Source of the DNA: Enteropsectra breve
Taxonomy: Eukaryota > Microsporidia
Reading direction: 5' to 3'
NCBI GenBank assembly: GCA_024243835.1
Contig: JALPMN010000522.1
Coordinates: forward strand, 1 to 14,669
Length of the DNA stretch: 14,669 bases
Below the pieces are notes generated by a model. The model was not told the DNA's origin, did not search any database, and was given only the letters and a program-made list of their open reading frames with translations. Position 1 is the first letter of the stretch. The number at the start of each line of letters is the position of its first letter. A program made the translations under genes and the position numbers. Shown piece after piece: positions 1 to 8,003 of the stretch.

Positions 1-1816
1 CCGCACTGTTTAGCACCACTAGCTTAGAAACTCTGTATTGCGACTCTTTGGCTGCGCTCAGGGGCCGGGGCATCTTGAAACCCCCGTCATCTTTTGCTTT
101 TAGGGCACAAATAACTTCCTCAAGAATATCTGGTTCTGCGAACACCCGCATAGTTCCTAGTCCTAGCGGGCCTTCCATGGCGGTGTGGGTGTTTGCTTTG
201 CGTTTTTTGGGCTTTTTGCTACCATCCAGAATTGACTCGTAGGCGTCGGTAAAATTATTATTCGAGTACTGATAAACAGTGGCAACTTGGATGTTTTTAA
301 TGAATCCCCTTTTCATTGCAACCTTCATTAGCTCCTCGGCAGCAACAAAGTGCGTGACGGACTCTCTCAGATTGTTGTACTCGTTGAATGCTGGCCCGTC
401 CCTTATTTCATAGTTTCTGTGGTACGTTATTACATTTTTAATGTCTTTTTCTTCGAAAAGCTGGCGCAGAACAATTGGATCTCCACCATAGTGCATGCCG
501 TGCATACCGAATTTCTCAAATTTGAACTGCCTCAGTTCCATAATAGTCCTTTCGCTGGGATTGTAGTAGCCAAGTGCGATGAATCCGGTTAGTCTGCTCA
601 TAGGAATGCGGTGGTGAGTAATAAGTGAATGAAGAATTACATCTGAGTATGCCACATTGCCTGAGCGTCTGTCTACATATTCGACATACCCGTAATTCAC
701 GAGATCCAGTTCTTTGATCTGCGGAAGAAACATTAAAATATCACAGAATGCAGTGGCTATGCCTTCTACGGGAACTTCAGGAACAACAGCAATGAGCCTG
801 GTTATGCGCTTGCAGTAGTAATTTCCCATGTTGCAGAGCTCAAGAAACGAAATGGGTTTGGTCCCGCTGCCGCATTCTTGGGTGCACAGAACAACCTGAT
901 CTCCATGCTCCCACTTGTACCTCAGATCTTTGAGTGCGTCTACAAAATTAATGGAAAACGATACTTCATTTGAACTGACATTTATGAGATTAAATAGCGG
1001 CTCTATGAAATAGAAGCAATCTAAGCGAATAGTTGCTCTAACTGCCTCAAAAATCTCGTCTTTTTGTTTGTTCGAATTGTCCTGTTCATTGCTAAAGATT
1101 TGAGTTTTGAAATCATCTATAAAACCCTCTCGAAGGAGCCAGCAGTATAAATTAATTCCAAAAACAATATCACACTTAATTCTTAGATGAGAATCTTCCA
1201 TTGTTTCGATGTCTTGAATAAAAATATCAGCAAGTGAATATCTACGAAAACGTAGTTCTTCGTAGCAAGTGAGAATGTCGAGGAGAATAGCTTGATTAAT
1301 TTCAAAGTCAGGCTTTGCAAAGAGCTTGTGGCGCATTTGCAGTATCAATTTTATCAGCCGGGGGTCACGGTCTAACTTTAGGTCTATCACCGGAAAGGCG
1401 TCACCTGAGGGTGAGGTGCTTAATAAAGCGCCTGTTGCATCTCCAGATACGTAATGATTGATTGTCTGCGTGAAACTCTCCGGGCTATCATCTTTTTTGT
1501 ATGGAACATCGCTTAAGGCCCTAAGATAACAATCAGCTAATCGGCAAATCCATCTCATTTGGCTGAGAGTATTATTTGCCCTCTCAGTGAGAGCTTGTGC
1601 AGAACCACCTTGTGCGAAGTGCGAAATATTCTCGTAGTTCGCAGAAATTATGTTTCTCAGTACTTCAGACAGAAACAGCTCCGACAGTAGAAACCCTTCC
1701 TCGACATGCCCTTGTGACTTCAGCGTAATGGATGTATGCTGGGATATCGGGCACGGAAATTCTTTAAGCCTAAAACTTGCTGCAGCAACTTGGACGACTG
1801 CTTGCCAGAATTTCAT
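1..1816 (-). CDS. Uncharacterised protein, partial (C-terminus off the left edge); possible LRR-like region and NLS
   Basis: I do not recognise this gene. Reading the minus strand from the ATG at 1816-1814 (MKFWQAVVQ...), the frame stays open for 605 codons to the window edge, which is strong evidence of coding. An in-frame stop at 1840-1838 lies eight codons upstream, so this ATG is the only reasonable start. The first ~350 residues look mainly helical. Around residues 360-480 there are recurring segments of the type LPQIKELDL and MELRQFKFEKF, loosely like leucine-rich repeats, a fold common in microsporidian protein families; this is a weak resemblance. Residues 534-540 (KKPKKRK) form a basic cluster like a monopartite nuclear localisation signal. 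No signal peptide or membrane segment is evident. The start is preceded by the block GTAAAAATTTTC, shared with the minus-strand gene at 8004-9656. Coding status is secure; function is unknown. Confidence 0.85.
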   Translation of the reverse strand, partial: MKFWQAVVQVAAASFRLKEFPCPISQHTSITLKSQGHVEEGFLLSELFLSEVLRNIISANYENISHFAQGGSAQALTERANNTLSQMRWICRLADCYLRALSDVPYKKDDSPESFTQTINHYVSGDATGALLSTSPSGDAFPVIDLKLDRDPRLIKLILQMRHKLFAKPDFEINQAILLDILTCYEELRFRRYSLADIFIQDIETMEDSHLRIKCDIVFGINLYCWLLREGFIDDFKTQIFSNEQDNSNKQKDEIFEAVRATIRLDCFYFIEPLFNLINVSSNEVSFSINFVDALKDLRYKWEHGDQVVLCTQECGSGTKPISFLELCNMGNYYCKRITRLIAVVPEVPVEGIATAFCDILMFLPQIKELDLVNYGYVEYVDRRSGNVAYSDVILHSLITHHRIPMSRLTGFIALGYYNPSERTIMELRQFKFEKFGMHGMHYGGDPIVLRQLFEEKDIKNVITYHRNYEIRDGPAFNEYNNLRESVTHFVAAEELMKVAMKRGFIKNIQVATVYQYSNNNFTDAYESILDGSKKPKKRKANTHTAMEGPLGLGTMRVFAEPDILEEVICALKAKDDGGFKMPRPLSAAKESQYRVSKLVVLNSA

Positions 1817-1834
1817 AAGGTCGAAAATTTTTAC
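1817..1834 (-). promoter_or_regulatory. Start-proximal AAATTT-type signal
   Basis: On the minus strand GTAAAAATTTTC (1834-1823) lies 6 nt before the ATG, with a GACC just before the start. The identical 12-mer lies at 9671-9660 before another minus-strand ATG. AAATTT-like and CCC-like signals close to start codons have been described in microsporidian genomes. Calling this a core promoter or transcription-start element is an inference. Confidence 0.5.
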
Positions 1835-2778
1835 CTGTTAAAATTTGATATTACACTGATAGATAAATAGTAGATATTTATTCAAAGATTCATATCTAAA
1901 AAACAGTTTAGCATGCTGATATTCACACTATGGTGATGTGGCTGTTGCCAGAACCATCCATGAAGATTATTTTGGGCTTTGGTGCACACTGCTCTTCCTT
2001 AAGACAATTGTAAAATTTAATTCGTCATCTAAAACTCCTTTATCAAAACCAACAACATTACACAAGGAGTAGTAATAAAGCGATATGAGAAATAATTCTG
2101 ACTTAAAAAGTTAAGTTTAAGTAACACGAATATTTGTACTTCAAGTATACTTATTGTTGTAATCACAGTCCTTTAATCTCTACATTATATAAAGAAACTT
2201 TTTATCTTTACATTACAGCATTGCGACTCCTTCTTTTTAAGCAGTTCCAAAAGTATTTCGAAATTTCATTTTTTACTTTTGTATTCAGTTCAAAGGTTTA
2301 GGCATCAAAACTTCCCTGGCGTTATGCAATCAGGAACTGGATAAATTTCTGGATGTGATTTATTACAAGGACTAACCATAATAGGAATATCTCAAGATAA
2401 TTATTTTAGTTAAGCTTAATTTAGACTTCAATGATTATACCGAAATAAAACCAAGTCCAAATTTAGGTTCTAATAAATTGATAAGTCTTTATCAGTAGTA
2501 TATACCATGAGATGTATTTGAATTAAGAATATTTTCAAGAGCATGTATGACCGAAAAACATTAATAGCTAACGATTGTGCAATATTTCGTATCAAAATAT
2601 TATACATTCACATTTCAGTTGTTAAATTACTCTTCAGTAGCTAAGTTCTTAATGGTTGATGCTCTGCGAAATATCACCACGACTAATACGCCTTATGCTA
2701 ATACAATGGATCCTTATGATTACTATTTTGAGGTGAAACAAATAACACACTATAAATCATGCAAATAGCATAAATAGA
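1817..2778. other. Divergent intergenic region, no gene recognised
   Basis: About 960 bp of AT-rich sequence separate two divergently transcribed genes, so it presumably holds both promoters. I find no convincing ORF, tRNA or repeat. A TATAAAT-type stretch at about 2751-2757 lies some 25 bp before the plus-strand start at 2779. Short open minus-strand stretches at 1926-2024 and 1970-2110 lack an ATG and are not called. Confidence 0.5.
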
Positions 2779-4521
2779 ATGCCTGATGCAGGAAGCGCAT
2801 CGTATCATCATTCAGAAAAGAACAATGGAAACAATTCAGACGATAAATGCCTTTACTCTACCACTGTTTATAGAGTCAATGATATCTACCGGAACAACAC
2901 TTCAGTCCTTTCATTCACTGCGGCGCTGGCTTCATGTAGTAAAATCCTTTACTACGTAAAAATAGCCCCTGGGCAGAGCCTAGAAATAGCACAAGGCAAA
3001 TTGTACCGAGGAGACTATGTGAAGATAGCCCACTGTGATTTATACAGCAAAGAGTCGAAGTATTTTTACATATACAAGGCTCCCAAAGCAGAAGAAACAA
3101 AGTTCCTATTGGATGGCAGTGCAGAAATAAAATATATCGAAGACATCATTTTCTATAAAGACACAAGAAATGGTGTTTTTATTGGAAACGATAAAAAAGC
3201 ACAATTTTTGCCTTTTATGTGCGATGTGCTGCCCTATGTGCTTTCAGAGAACAGCGGGCCATCCCTAGACAATAACTCTAAAGATACAGGTGCCTGTGCT
3301 CTAACGGGCACAGTCGTTGCCAAGTCCAGGATTACTCTCTACCCAGGCAACTACAATCCATTCTTCTTTGTCGTAATATCTGCGCCTAATAATAACGACA
3401 ATAATATTTTTAAGGTTATTTTTTGGAAGGAAAATATTCAGAAATATTCCTGTCTGAAAACAGGAGATGAAGTAGAGCTGGTGGAGTACAAAGAGAGGAG
3501 CCTGGATAAAAGAAAATATCTGACGGAAGGAAACATCATGCTAACCAACTCATTTTCCGAATCGATTTACTATCCCTGTGCTGAGTACTCAGGAAAGCTC
3601 CTGCACGGTATTAATAGTACTAATGAAAAACATAACTCCTTATTTTCCAGCGTAGAAGGCACCATTTCGTTTATTTCTGCGCTTTTTAGGAGTGTAGATT
3701 CGTCAGTTGCATATAACCATAATAATATTAATGCAAAAACTGAAATTCATTCTGATGCTAATATTGATATTAATTCTGATAGAAACTGTTACTCATTGGG
3801 ATCAATGGAATATTTTCTCGTGAGAGTTGAGAATAAAGATAATCTGTACAATGTTGTTATGAGTTATAATTCCGATCCAATTTTTTATAAAATCAGGGAA
3901 AACATGAATATTAAGATTACTGAGCTGCGGCGGATGGAGCGCGGTGGTGTTGAGTATTATGTAAGCACGATTTATACGCAGCTAGAAGCAGAGCTTGATA
4001 GCTCTTGTTCGTATGCTAGCAGAGACATCAGCCTTATTGGGGACTACGGATACATCCCTGATTGCTTTGGGTCTACGTACGACTTTCTCAACTTTTATTT
4101 TCCAGATGTGTATTTTCCTGACCTAAAAATAGAGTTTTTTATTAAGCCGAGAGCTGTTTCATTTGTTGAGATGCTCGGGGATGTTTTGTATATCAATGAA
4201 GTAAAAAAGTATCTGGTGGAAATGGAAATAGAACAAATAGATGATTTGAATGATCAGACTATTTCCAGTGGCACCATGCATTCGGACAGTTGCTTTGAAA
4301 AAGAGAAGGCCAGCTTTTACAAAGCGAAGGCTGCATGTGCAGTGCTTAAAAACAGCTTTAAAATATTCATTATTGAGAATAAGTTCATTCAAGGCGGATA
4401 TGAAGACATGAGAATGAGTATAAGCAGCAGAGTGGGAGTTAAAGGCTTGTATGCTGTGGATGGGATACGGGTAAGTGATGAGCTAGTTATACACTATATA
4501 ACAGGGGTATTTGGCATATAA
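2779..4521 (+). CDS. Multi-OB-fold protein, putative single-stranded nucleic-acid binding (RPA/RADX-like)
   Basis: A 580-residue open frame. An in-frame stop at 2743 leaves the ATG at 2779 as the only start. I see three segments with OB-fold character. Residues about 26-140 contain YVKIAPGQSLEIAQGKLYRGDYVKI. Residues about 176-255 read LTGTVVAKSRITLYPG, then FFFVVI, VIFWKENIQKYSCLKTGDEV and ELVEYKER. Residues about 290-402 start VEGTISFISALF and continue with EYFLVRVENKDNLYNVV, FYKIRENMNIKITELRR and YYVSTIYTQLE. The pattern of a strand, a hydrophobic core, VxFW, a LKxGDxV turn and a final strand resembles RPA1-type and RADX-type OB domains. An Asn/Asp-rich low-complexity insert lies at about 311-336. 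The role would be binding single-stranded DNA in replication, repair or at telomeres. The OB call is moderate; the RADX comparison is only suggestive. A telomere-binding or other RPA1 paralogue is possible. Confidence 0.6.
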   Translation: MPDAGSASYHHSEKNNGNNSDDKCLYSTTVYRVNDIYRNNTSVLSFTAALASCSKILYYVKIAPGQSLEIAQGKLYRGDYVKIAHCDLYSKESKYFYIYKAPKAEETKFLLDGSAEIKYIEDIIFYKDTRNGVFIGNDKKAQFLPFMCDVLPYVLSENSGPSLDNNSKDTGACALTGTVVAKSRITLYPGNYNPFFFVVISAPNNNDNNIFKVIFWKENIQKYSCLKTGDEVELVEYKERSLDKRKYLTEGNIMLTNSFSESIYYPCAEYSGKLLHGINSTNEKHNSLFSSVEGTISFISALFRSVDSSVAYNHNNINAKTEIHSDANIDINSDRNCYSLGSMEYFLVRVENKDNLYNVVMSYNSDPIFYKIRENMNIKITELRRMERGGVEYYVSTIYTQLEAELDSSCSYASRDISLIGDYGYIPDCFGSTYDFLNFYFPDVYFPDLKIEFFIKPRAVSFVEMLGDVLYINEVKKYLVEMEIEQIDDLNDQTISSGTMHSDSCFEKEKASFYKAKAACAVLKNSFKIFIIENKFIQGGYEDMRMSISSRVGVKGLYAVDGIRVSDELVIHYITGVFGI

Positions 4522-4564
4522 AGTGTGATATCCATAAGCAGCCCCTTCAATACATTTGATTTCT

Positions 4565-4691
4565 CTTACATATTTTTTCTCATCTGTACTTTATCGCTTA
4601 CATATTTTATCTAGTACACATTTTATCTCACAATTATTTTATCGCTTACATATTTTTTCTCATATGTACTTTATCGCTTACATATTTTATC
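4565..4691 (+). repeat. Direct repeat, 80-bp period, before the Nup35-like gene
   Basis: A 47-bp unit at 4565-4611 recurs at 4645-4691 with a single mismatch (catCtg versus catAtg), giving an 80-bp period. Each unit holds CTTACATATTTT twice, so this core appears four times, and the spacer 4612-4644 carries a weaker related stretch. The array ends 19 bp before the ATG at 4711, so it overlaps the expected promoter or 5' leader. It could hold repeated factor-binding sites or be a simple tandem duplication. Confidence 0.85.
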
Positions 4692-4710
4692 GGGGAAGAG
4701 ACCCTCATTT

Positions 4711-5169
4711 ATGAACAGCGAAACTTACCATCCAAATTTGTTCAGCAGAGAGAGCGAGGAGCGCAGCAGAGAAACCATCGGAGAAGTGGTGCCACAGAAC
4801 ACCCTGCACGACATCATTGGGGATGGCGTGGAGAGGCCCAAGAAAATATACGCAACGGTGTTCGGCTACAGCTTTGGAAACAGAGATGAGGTGATCAAGC
4901 AGATGCGGGGAAGGGCGAGTATCGCACGGATCGAGTACGGAAGAAACTACATGGATGTGTGGGTGGAGGACACCATGCAGCTCGACAGGCTGGTGGCAAT
5001 GGACAGGCAGAAGGTCAATGGGGAAATAATCGGTGTTTTCAAGAACAACTTCGGAGCAAACTACGATGCGGATGTCTACGCGAGCAGAAAGGGCGTATTT
5101 TCAATGATCTATGAATATGTTTTTGGGCCGAGTGAGCAGCAGAACTTGAAGAAGCTGCTGACGGAGTGA
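4711..5169 (+). CDS. Nup35/Nup53-like nucleoporin (MPPN RRM domain)
   Basis: A 152-residue protein. Residues about 45-113 fit the Nup35/Nup53-type RNA-recognition-like (MPPN) domain: the first strand KIYATVFGYSFGNRDEVIKQM, then IARIEYGRNYMDVWVEDTMQ, a helix LDRLVAMDRQ and the final strand GEIIGVFKN. This domain dimerises and does not bind RNA in the known family. The C-terminus carries a predicted amphipathic segment, YASRKGVFSMIYEYVFGP (123-140), matching the family's membrane-binding tail with its YxFG ending. Known members sit in the inner ring of the nuclear pore, bind Nup155/Nic96-type partners and touch the pore membrane. The protein is about half the size of animal and yeast members: the usual N-terminal disordered and FG-type part is nearly gone, as expected for a reduced genome. 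CCC at 4702-4704 and CGGGG at 4691-4695 precede the start. Confidence 0.82.
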   Translation: MNSETYHPNLFSRESEERSRETIGEVVPQNTLHDIIGDGVERPKKIYATVFGYSFGNRDEVIKQMRGRASIARIEYGRNYMDVWVEDTMQLDRLVAMDRQKVNGEIIGVFKNNFGANYDADVYASRKGVFSMIYEYVFGPSEQQNLKKLLTE

Positions 5170-5911
5170 ACAGACATTTTTAGAGGCGAAGGAAAGATTC
5201 TTGGCTAGTTAAGGAGAGCGTCCTTATGAAGTATTATTAAATTATATAAAATGAAATATATAAAATGAAATATGAAAAATCATTTGTGCTATTGTATTTC
5301 TTAGTTTTTAATAAAGTTTGATTAAGTATAAATTAATGTGTGAAAAATAAAATTTAAGACGAGTTTTAAATCACACTGCAATAAAAATACATTAATTAGA
5401 TAGCACTGGCGCATAATCATTTTGGCGCACGACAATTATTGTCTGCTGCTTTCGTGTAGTAAAGGAATTTAGATTCCTTGGGCCTGTTCTGTTAAGGTAT
5501 AAAAGTAAATTTTAAAGGCGTAAAGTACCACCTTAATCCTATTAATTATACTTTTTTATATACTTTTTGTATACTTAGATCTGTGTGGTACCCTATTCGG
5601 TATATTTCGTATCAAATTATCCTCGTGTGGCTCTTCTTGAAAATTGATGCAAATTTTTTGATTAGAAATTAGATTGAAAATATACATGCCAAAAGCTTAT
5701 TTAAGTACCAGTATATTTCTCGGAGCATTCATCCGCACTGCGCCTGCGTTGCTGGTGTCTTCCCAACATTAATCCGATTAACAACGTTTCACGAGGCCGT
5801 AAAAAACAAACACAGAGCATATGAACACGTCACCTTCAAAACATCAGTGTCTCATTTGCTGCAATATATAAATCGCGTCCCATCAACAAATCTAAAAATT
5901 ATTCTCTACCC
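5170..5911. other. Intergenic region; 3' end of the Nup35-like gene and promoter of the WOPR gene
   Basis: About 740 bp of AT-rich sequence without a convincing ORF or RNA gene. AATAAAG near 5310 could serve as a polyadenylation signal for the upstream gene. The last ~50 bp hold a TATA box and a CCC immediately before the WOPR start. Confidence 0.5.
5865..5872 (+). promoter_or_regulatory. TATA box of the WOPR gene
   Basis: TATATAAA begins 47 nt upstream of the ATG at 5912, implying a very short 5' leader. The stretch AAAAATTATT (5894-5903) and CCC (5909-5911, touching the ATG) follow, matching the AAATTT-like plus CCC-like arrangement seen at other genes in this window. Confidence 0.55.
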
Positions 5912-6607
5912 ATGAAAAAAATCCACGGCTATATTAATAACTATGAAGAAGCAGTGATGGTTGTGCATGCTGCACGGATAGGGACACTGGACCTAACAAT
6001 AGCCCGGCTGAATGCAGAGGAGCGCGAACGGATCGAGAGCGGGGATATTTTTATCTTTATTGAGAACGACCACGGGATGAAGCGCTGGACCGACGGACGC
6101 ATCTGGTCGCCGTCGAAGATATGCGGAGAGTTTCTCATATACCAGGAGGTGCCGCGCCATCTGAGCAAGAACTCCATCAAGAAGCGCAAAGAAATTGAAA
6201 AGGTCATGGAGGGCGTTGATATCGTTTCTCGCCAGCGGATGCGCGACGATACCGTTGACAGGGCAACGATGCACAAGAAGACCGTGTGCATACGGTACGA
6301 GAACGACAACTACCACATTATCGCGTACTACCGCCCCATATTTGCAAGCCACTCACTCATAGACGTGCCCTATTTCAAAAAGCTAACGTTGGCACTCAAC
6401 ACGTATCCGCAGCTCAGAGAAAACGAGTCTCTGCGAAACGAGCGGGCAACGAACCCAGAATTCCACGAGACATTTGGGCTGCTGGAGAATGTGGAGCCGC
6501 TGGCGCTCGATCCCTCAAAGCGTGAGCTGCTTGAAAAAATAACCTTAGAGGTGCTTGTAAATCTGTCAAGAACGTTTTCCTCAAAAGAGAAGATGCTTAT
6601 GCAATAG
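5912..6607 (+). CDS. WOPR-domain (Gti1/Pac2 family) transcription regulator
   Basis: A 231-residue protein with both halves of the WOPR DNA-binding domain. WOPRa (about 4-82) has HGYINNYEEAVMVVHAARIG, a loop with ERERIESGDIFIFIEND, and the family signature KRWTDGRIWSPSKI followed by GEFLIYQE. WOPRb has KKTVCIRYENDNYHIIAYY (about 122-140), continuing with YFKKLTLALNTYPQLREN. A basic linker (NSIKKRKEIEK) joins them. Known members (Wor1, Ryp1, Mit1, Gti1, Pac2) are fungal-specific nuclear regulators that bind DNA directly and control morphological or developmental switching. This copy is little more than the domain itself, without the long Gln/Asn-rich C-terminal tail of many relatives. It is intact and has its own TATA box. 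Its targets cannot be seen here. Confidence 0.92.
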   Translation: MKKIHGYINNYEEAVMVVHAARIGTLDLTIARLNAEERERIESGDIFIFIENDHGMKRWTDGRIWSPSKICGEFLIYQEVPRHLSKNSIKKRKEIEKVMEGVDIVSRQRMRDDTVDRATMHKKTVCIRYENDNYHIIAYYRPIFASHSLIDVPYFKKLTLALNTYPQLRENESLRNERATNPEFHETFGLLENVEPLALDPSKRELLEKITLEVLVNLSRTFSSKEKMLMQ

Positions 6608-8003
6608 AATGGTGTATTAAACTGATTTGAAATATAGACACACTTCTTTGTTTTGTTTTTTAAATAAATAAAACGCGGGGAAGGAAAGCATGGCATGCTG
6701 CCTGCATTTCTTTTACAGCTGATTAAAGATTTCCTGTTTTGGTGCAATTTAAGCCTTAACTTTCTTGTTTTTTATTTAAAAATTTTAGTAAAATTTTTAT
6801 TACAACTCAGTAAAGAAATACTTTATTAAGAAATAAAACTGATATCAGCATTATATTAAAACAATCAATATGATGCTACAAGACACAGGGAAAAATAACC
6901 ATTTCTTTTGCAAAATAGCCCAAATGAAGCATCTAAAAGCTGTTTCTCCCTTGTAGTCATCGCTTCATGCAGCATAATGATTAGCTAAAACCCAACCAGA
7001 GTTTTGATCATTTTCTTTCTAGAAAAATAAACATCTAAGGAGTTTCCAGTTATAATTAAGCGCAGGTGCCAAAATAGCCTTAACAAATTGGAGTAGCTCA
7101 ATGTATTGTGTGTGAGTTAAATATAATGAGTATTTCAGCTCAAAATATAAGGGGGTTTTTAATTTAGTTATTCACTGCAGGCAATAAGAGTTTCACAGAA
7201 ATCTGTTAATTAATAAATGCGACACTAATAGCACTCCATTTTCAGTACCCGTATTTTATAGTTTTTGCGCATGGCTATTTTCCATGAAATCAAAAGGAAG
7301 TGTATTTTTCGTTGTGAAATTTGTAGGATTTTTGCACGAGGTGACAGTGGAGCACGGACAGAAGAAAAGAATCACATTATAAGATGCCTCTATCTATGCA
7401 GGCATTAAATTAAATGCAGTAGCACAGATGCTGTATTAATGCGAACATTTAGGCCTTGCATTCTAGTTTGGAAAGGGCTTTTACGTGAATAATCAAGAGG
7501 TATAAAACAATCATAGTTTTTTGAACTGTGTGTTCGAAAGACAAGTCTCAACAAGACAAAAAGGTTGTTATTTGAGAGTACCTATCTTTAAAAAGACTAA
7601 ATTGCCAGAAATAAAAACTTCAGATGACTACTCAAATGGTTATTGCTCTGGCGCCAGCTAATGTGAAATTTAAAAGGATTTTCTGATGGGCATGCTTCAT
7701 CTATTCTTCATGCCTGTTTTTAACAAACTATTTTCTATTTGTTCAGTTTAATTTTTCTTAAGGAACCATATTTTTGCACAGCGTAACAGACACTCTTAGC
7801 CGGAAAGTAGAAAGATGAGGTTTACAAACACGGTTGTGGATTTTTAATTAATTCTAAGATTTTATAAAAACATAATATTATAGAGCATCTTGTTTTTACT
7901 GAATATCCAAATAACTGAGTGAACTTTTACGGCTGTTCTTCTGAACTCTCTCTGCGCGTCAAGTGGCAGTAATTCAAGCAAATGCTCTAAGCTATAATTT
8001 TAA
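6608..8003. other. Gene-free AT-rich stretch between convergent genes
   Basis: Nearly 1.4 kb between the 3' ends of the WOPR gene (plus) and the 550-residue gene (minus). AATAAATAAA at 6662-6671 could be the WOPR gene's polyadenylation signal. I see no ORF with recognisable composition, no tRNA, no terminal repeats and no tandem array. It may be decayed transposon DNA, but nothing in it shows this. Confidence 0.45.

Noticed and set aside
48..592. Plus-strand ORFs at 48-242 and 350-592
   Set aside because: They lie antisense within the 605-codon minus-strand gene and read as shadows of it.
1926..2110. Two overlapping minus-strand open stretches (33 and 47 codons) containing plausible-looking peptides such as KPKIIFMDGSG
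   Set aside because: Neither has an ATG, both end in stops, and no family resemblance is seen. A lost upstream exon or pseudogene of the gene starting at 1816 cannot be excluded, but the evidence is too thin.
2577..2768. 63-codon plus-strand ORF just before the OB-fold gene
   Set aside because: Low-complexity, AT-driven composition; it ends before the real start and resembles no protein.
5941..6352. Minus-strand ORFs of about 120 codons opposite the WOPR gene
   Set aside because: Shadows of a confidently identified gene in its GC-richer part.
6608..8003. Possible RNA genes or a decayed transposon in the gene-free stretch
   Set aside because: I scanned for tRNA B-box-like sequence, terminal repeats and coding remnants on both strands by eye and found nothing that holds up; TTCGA near 7532 lacks the rest of a tRNA.
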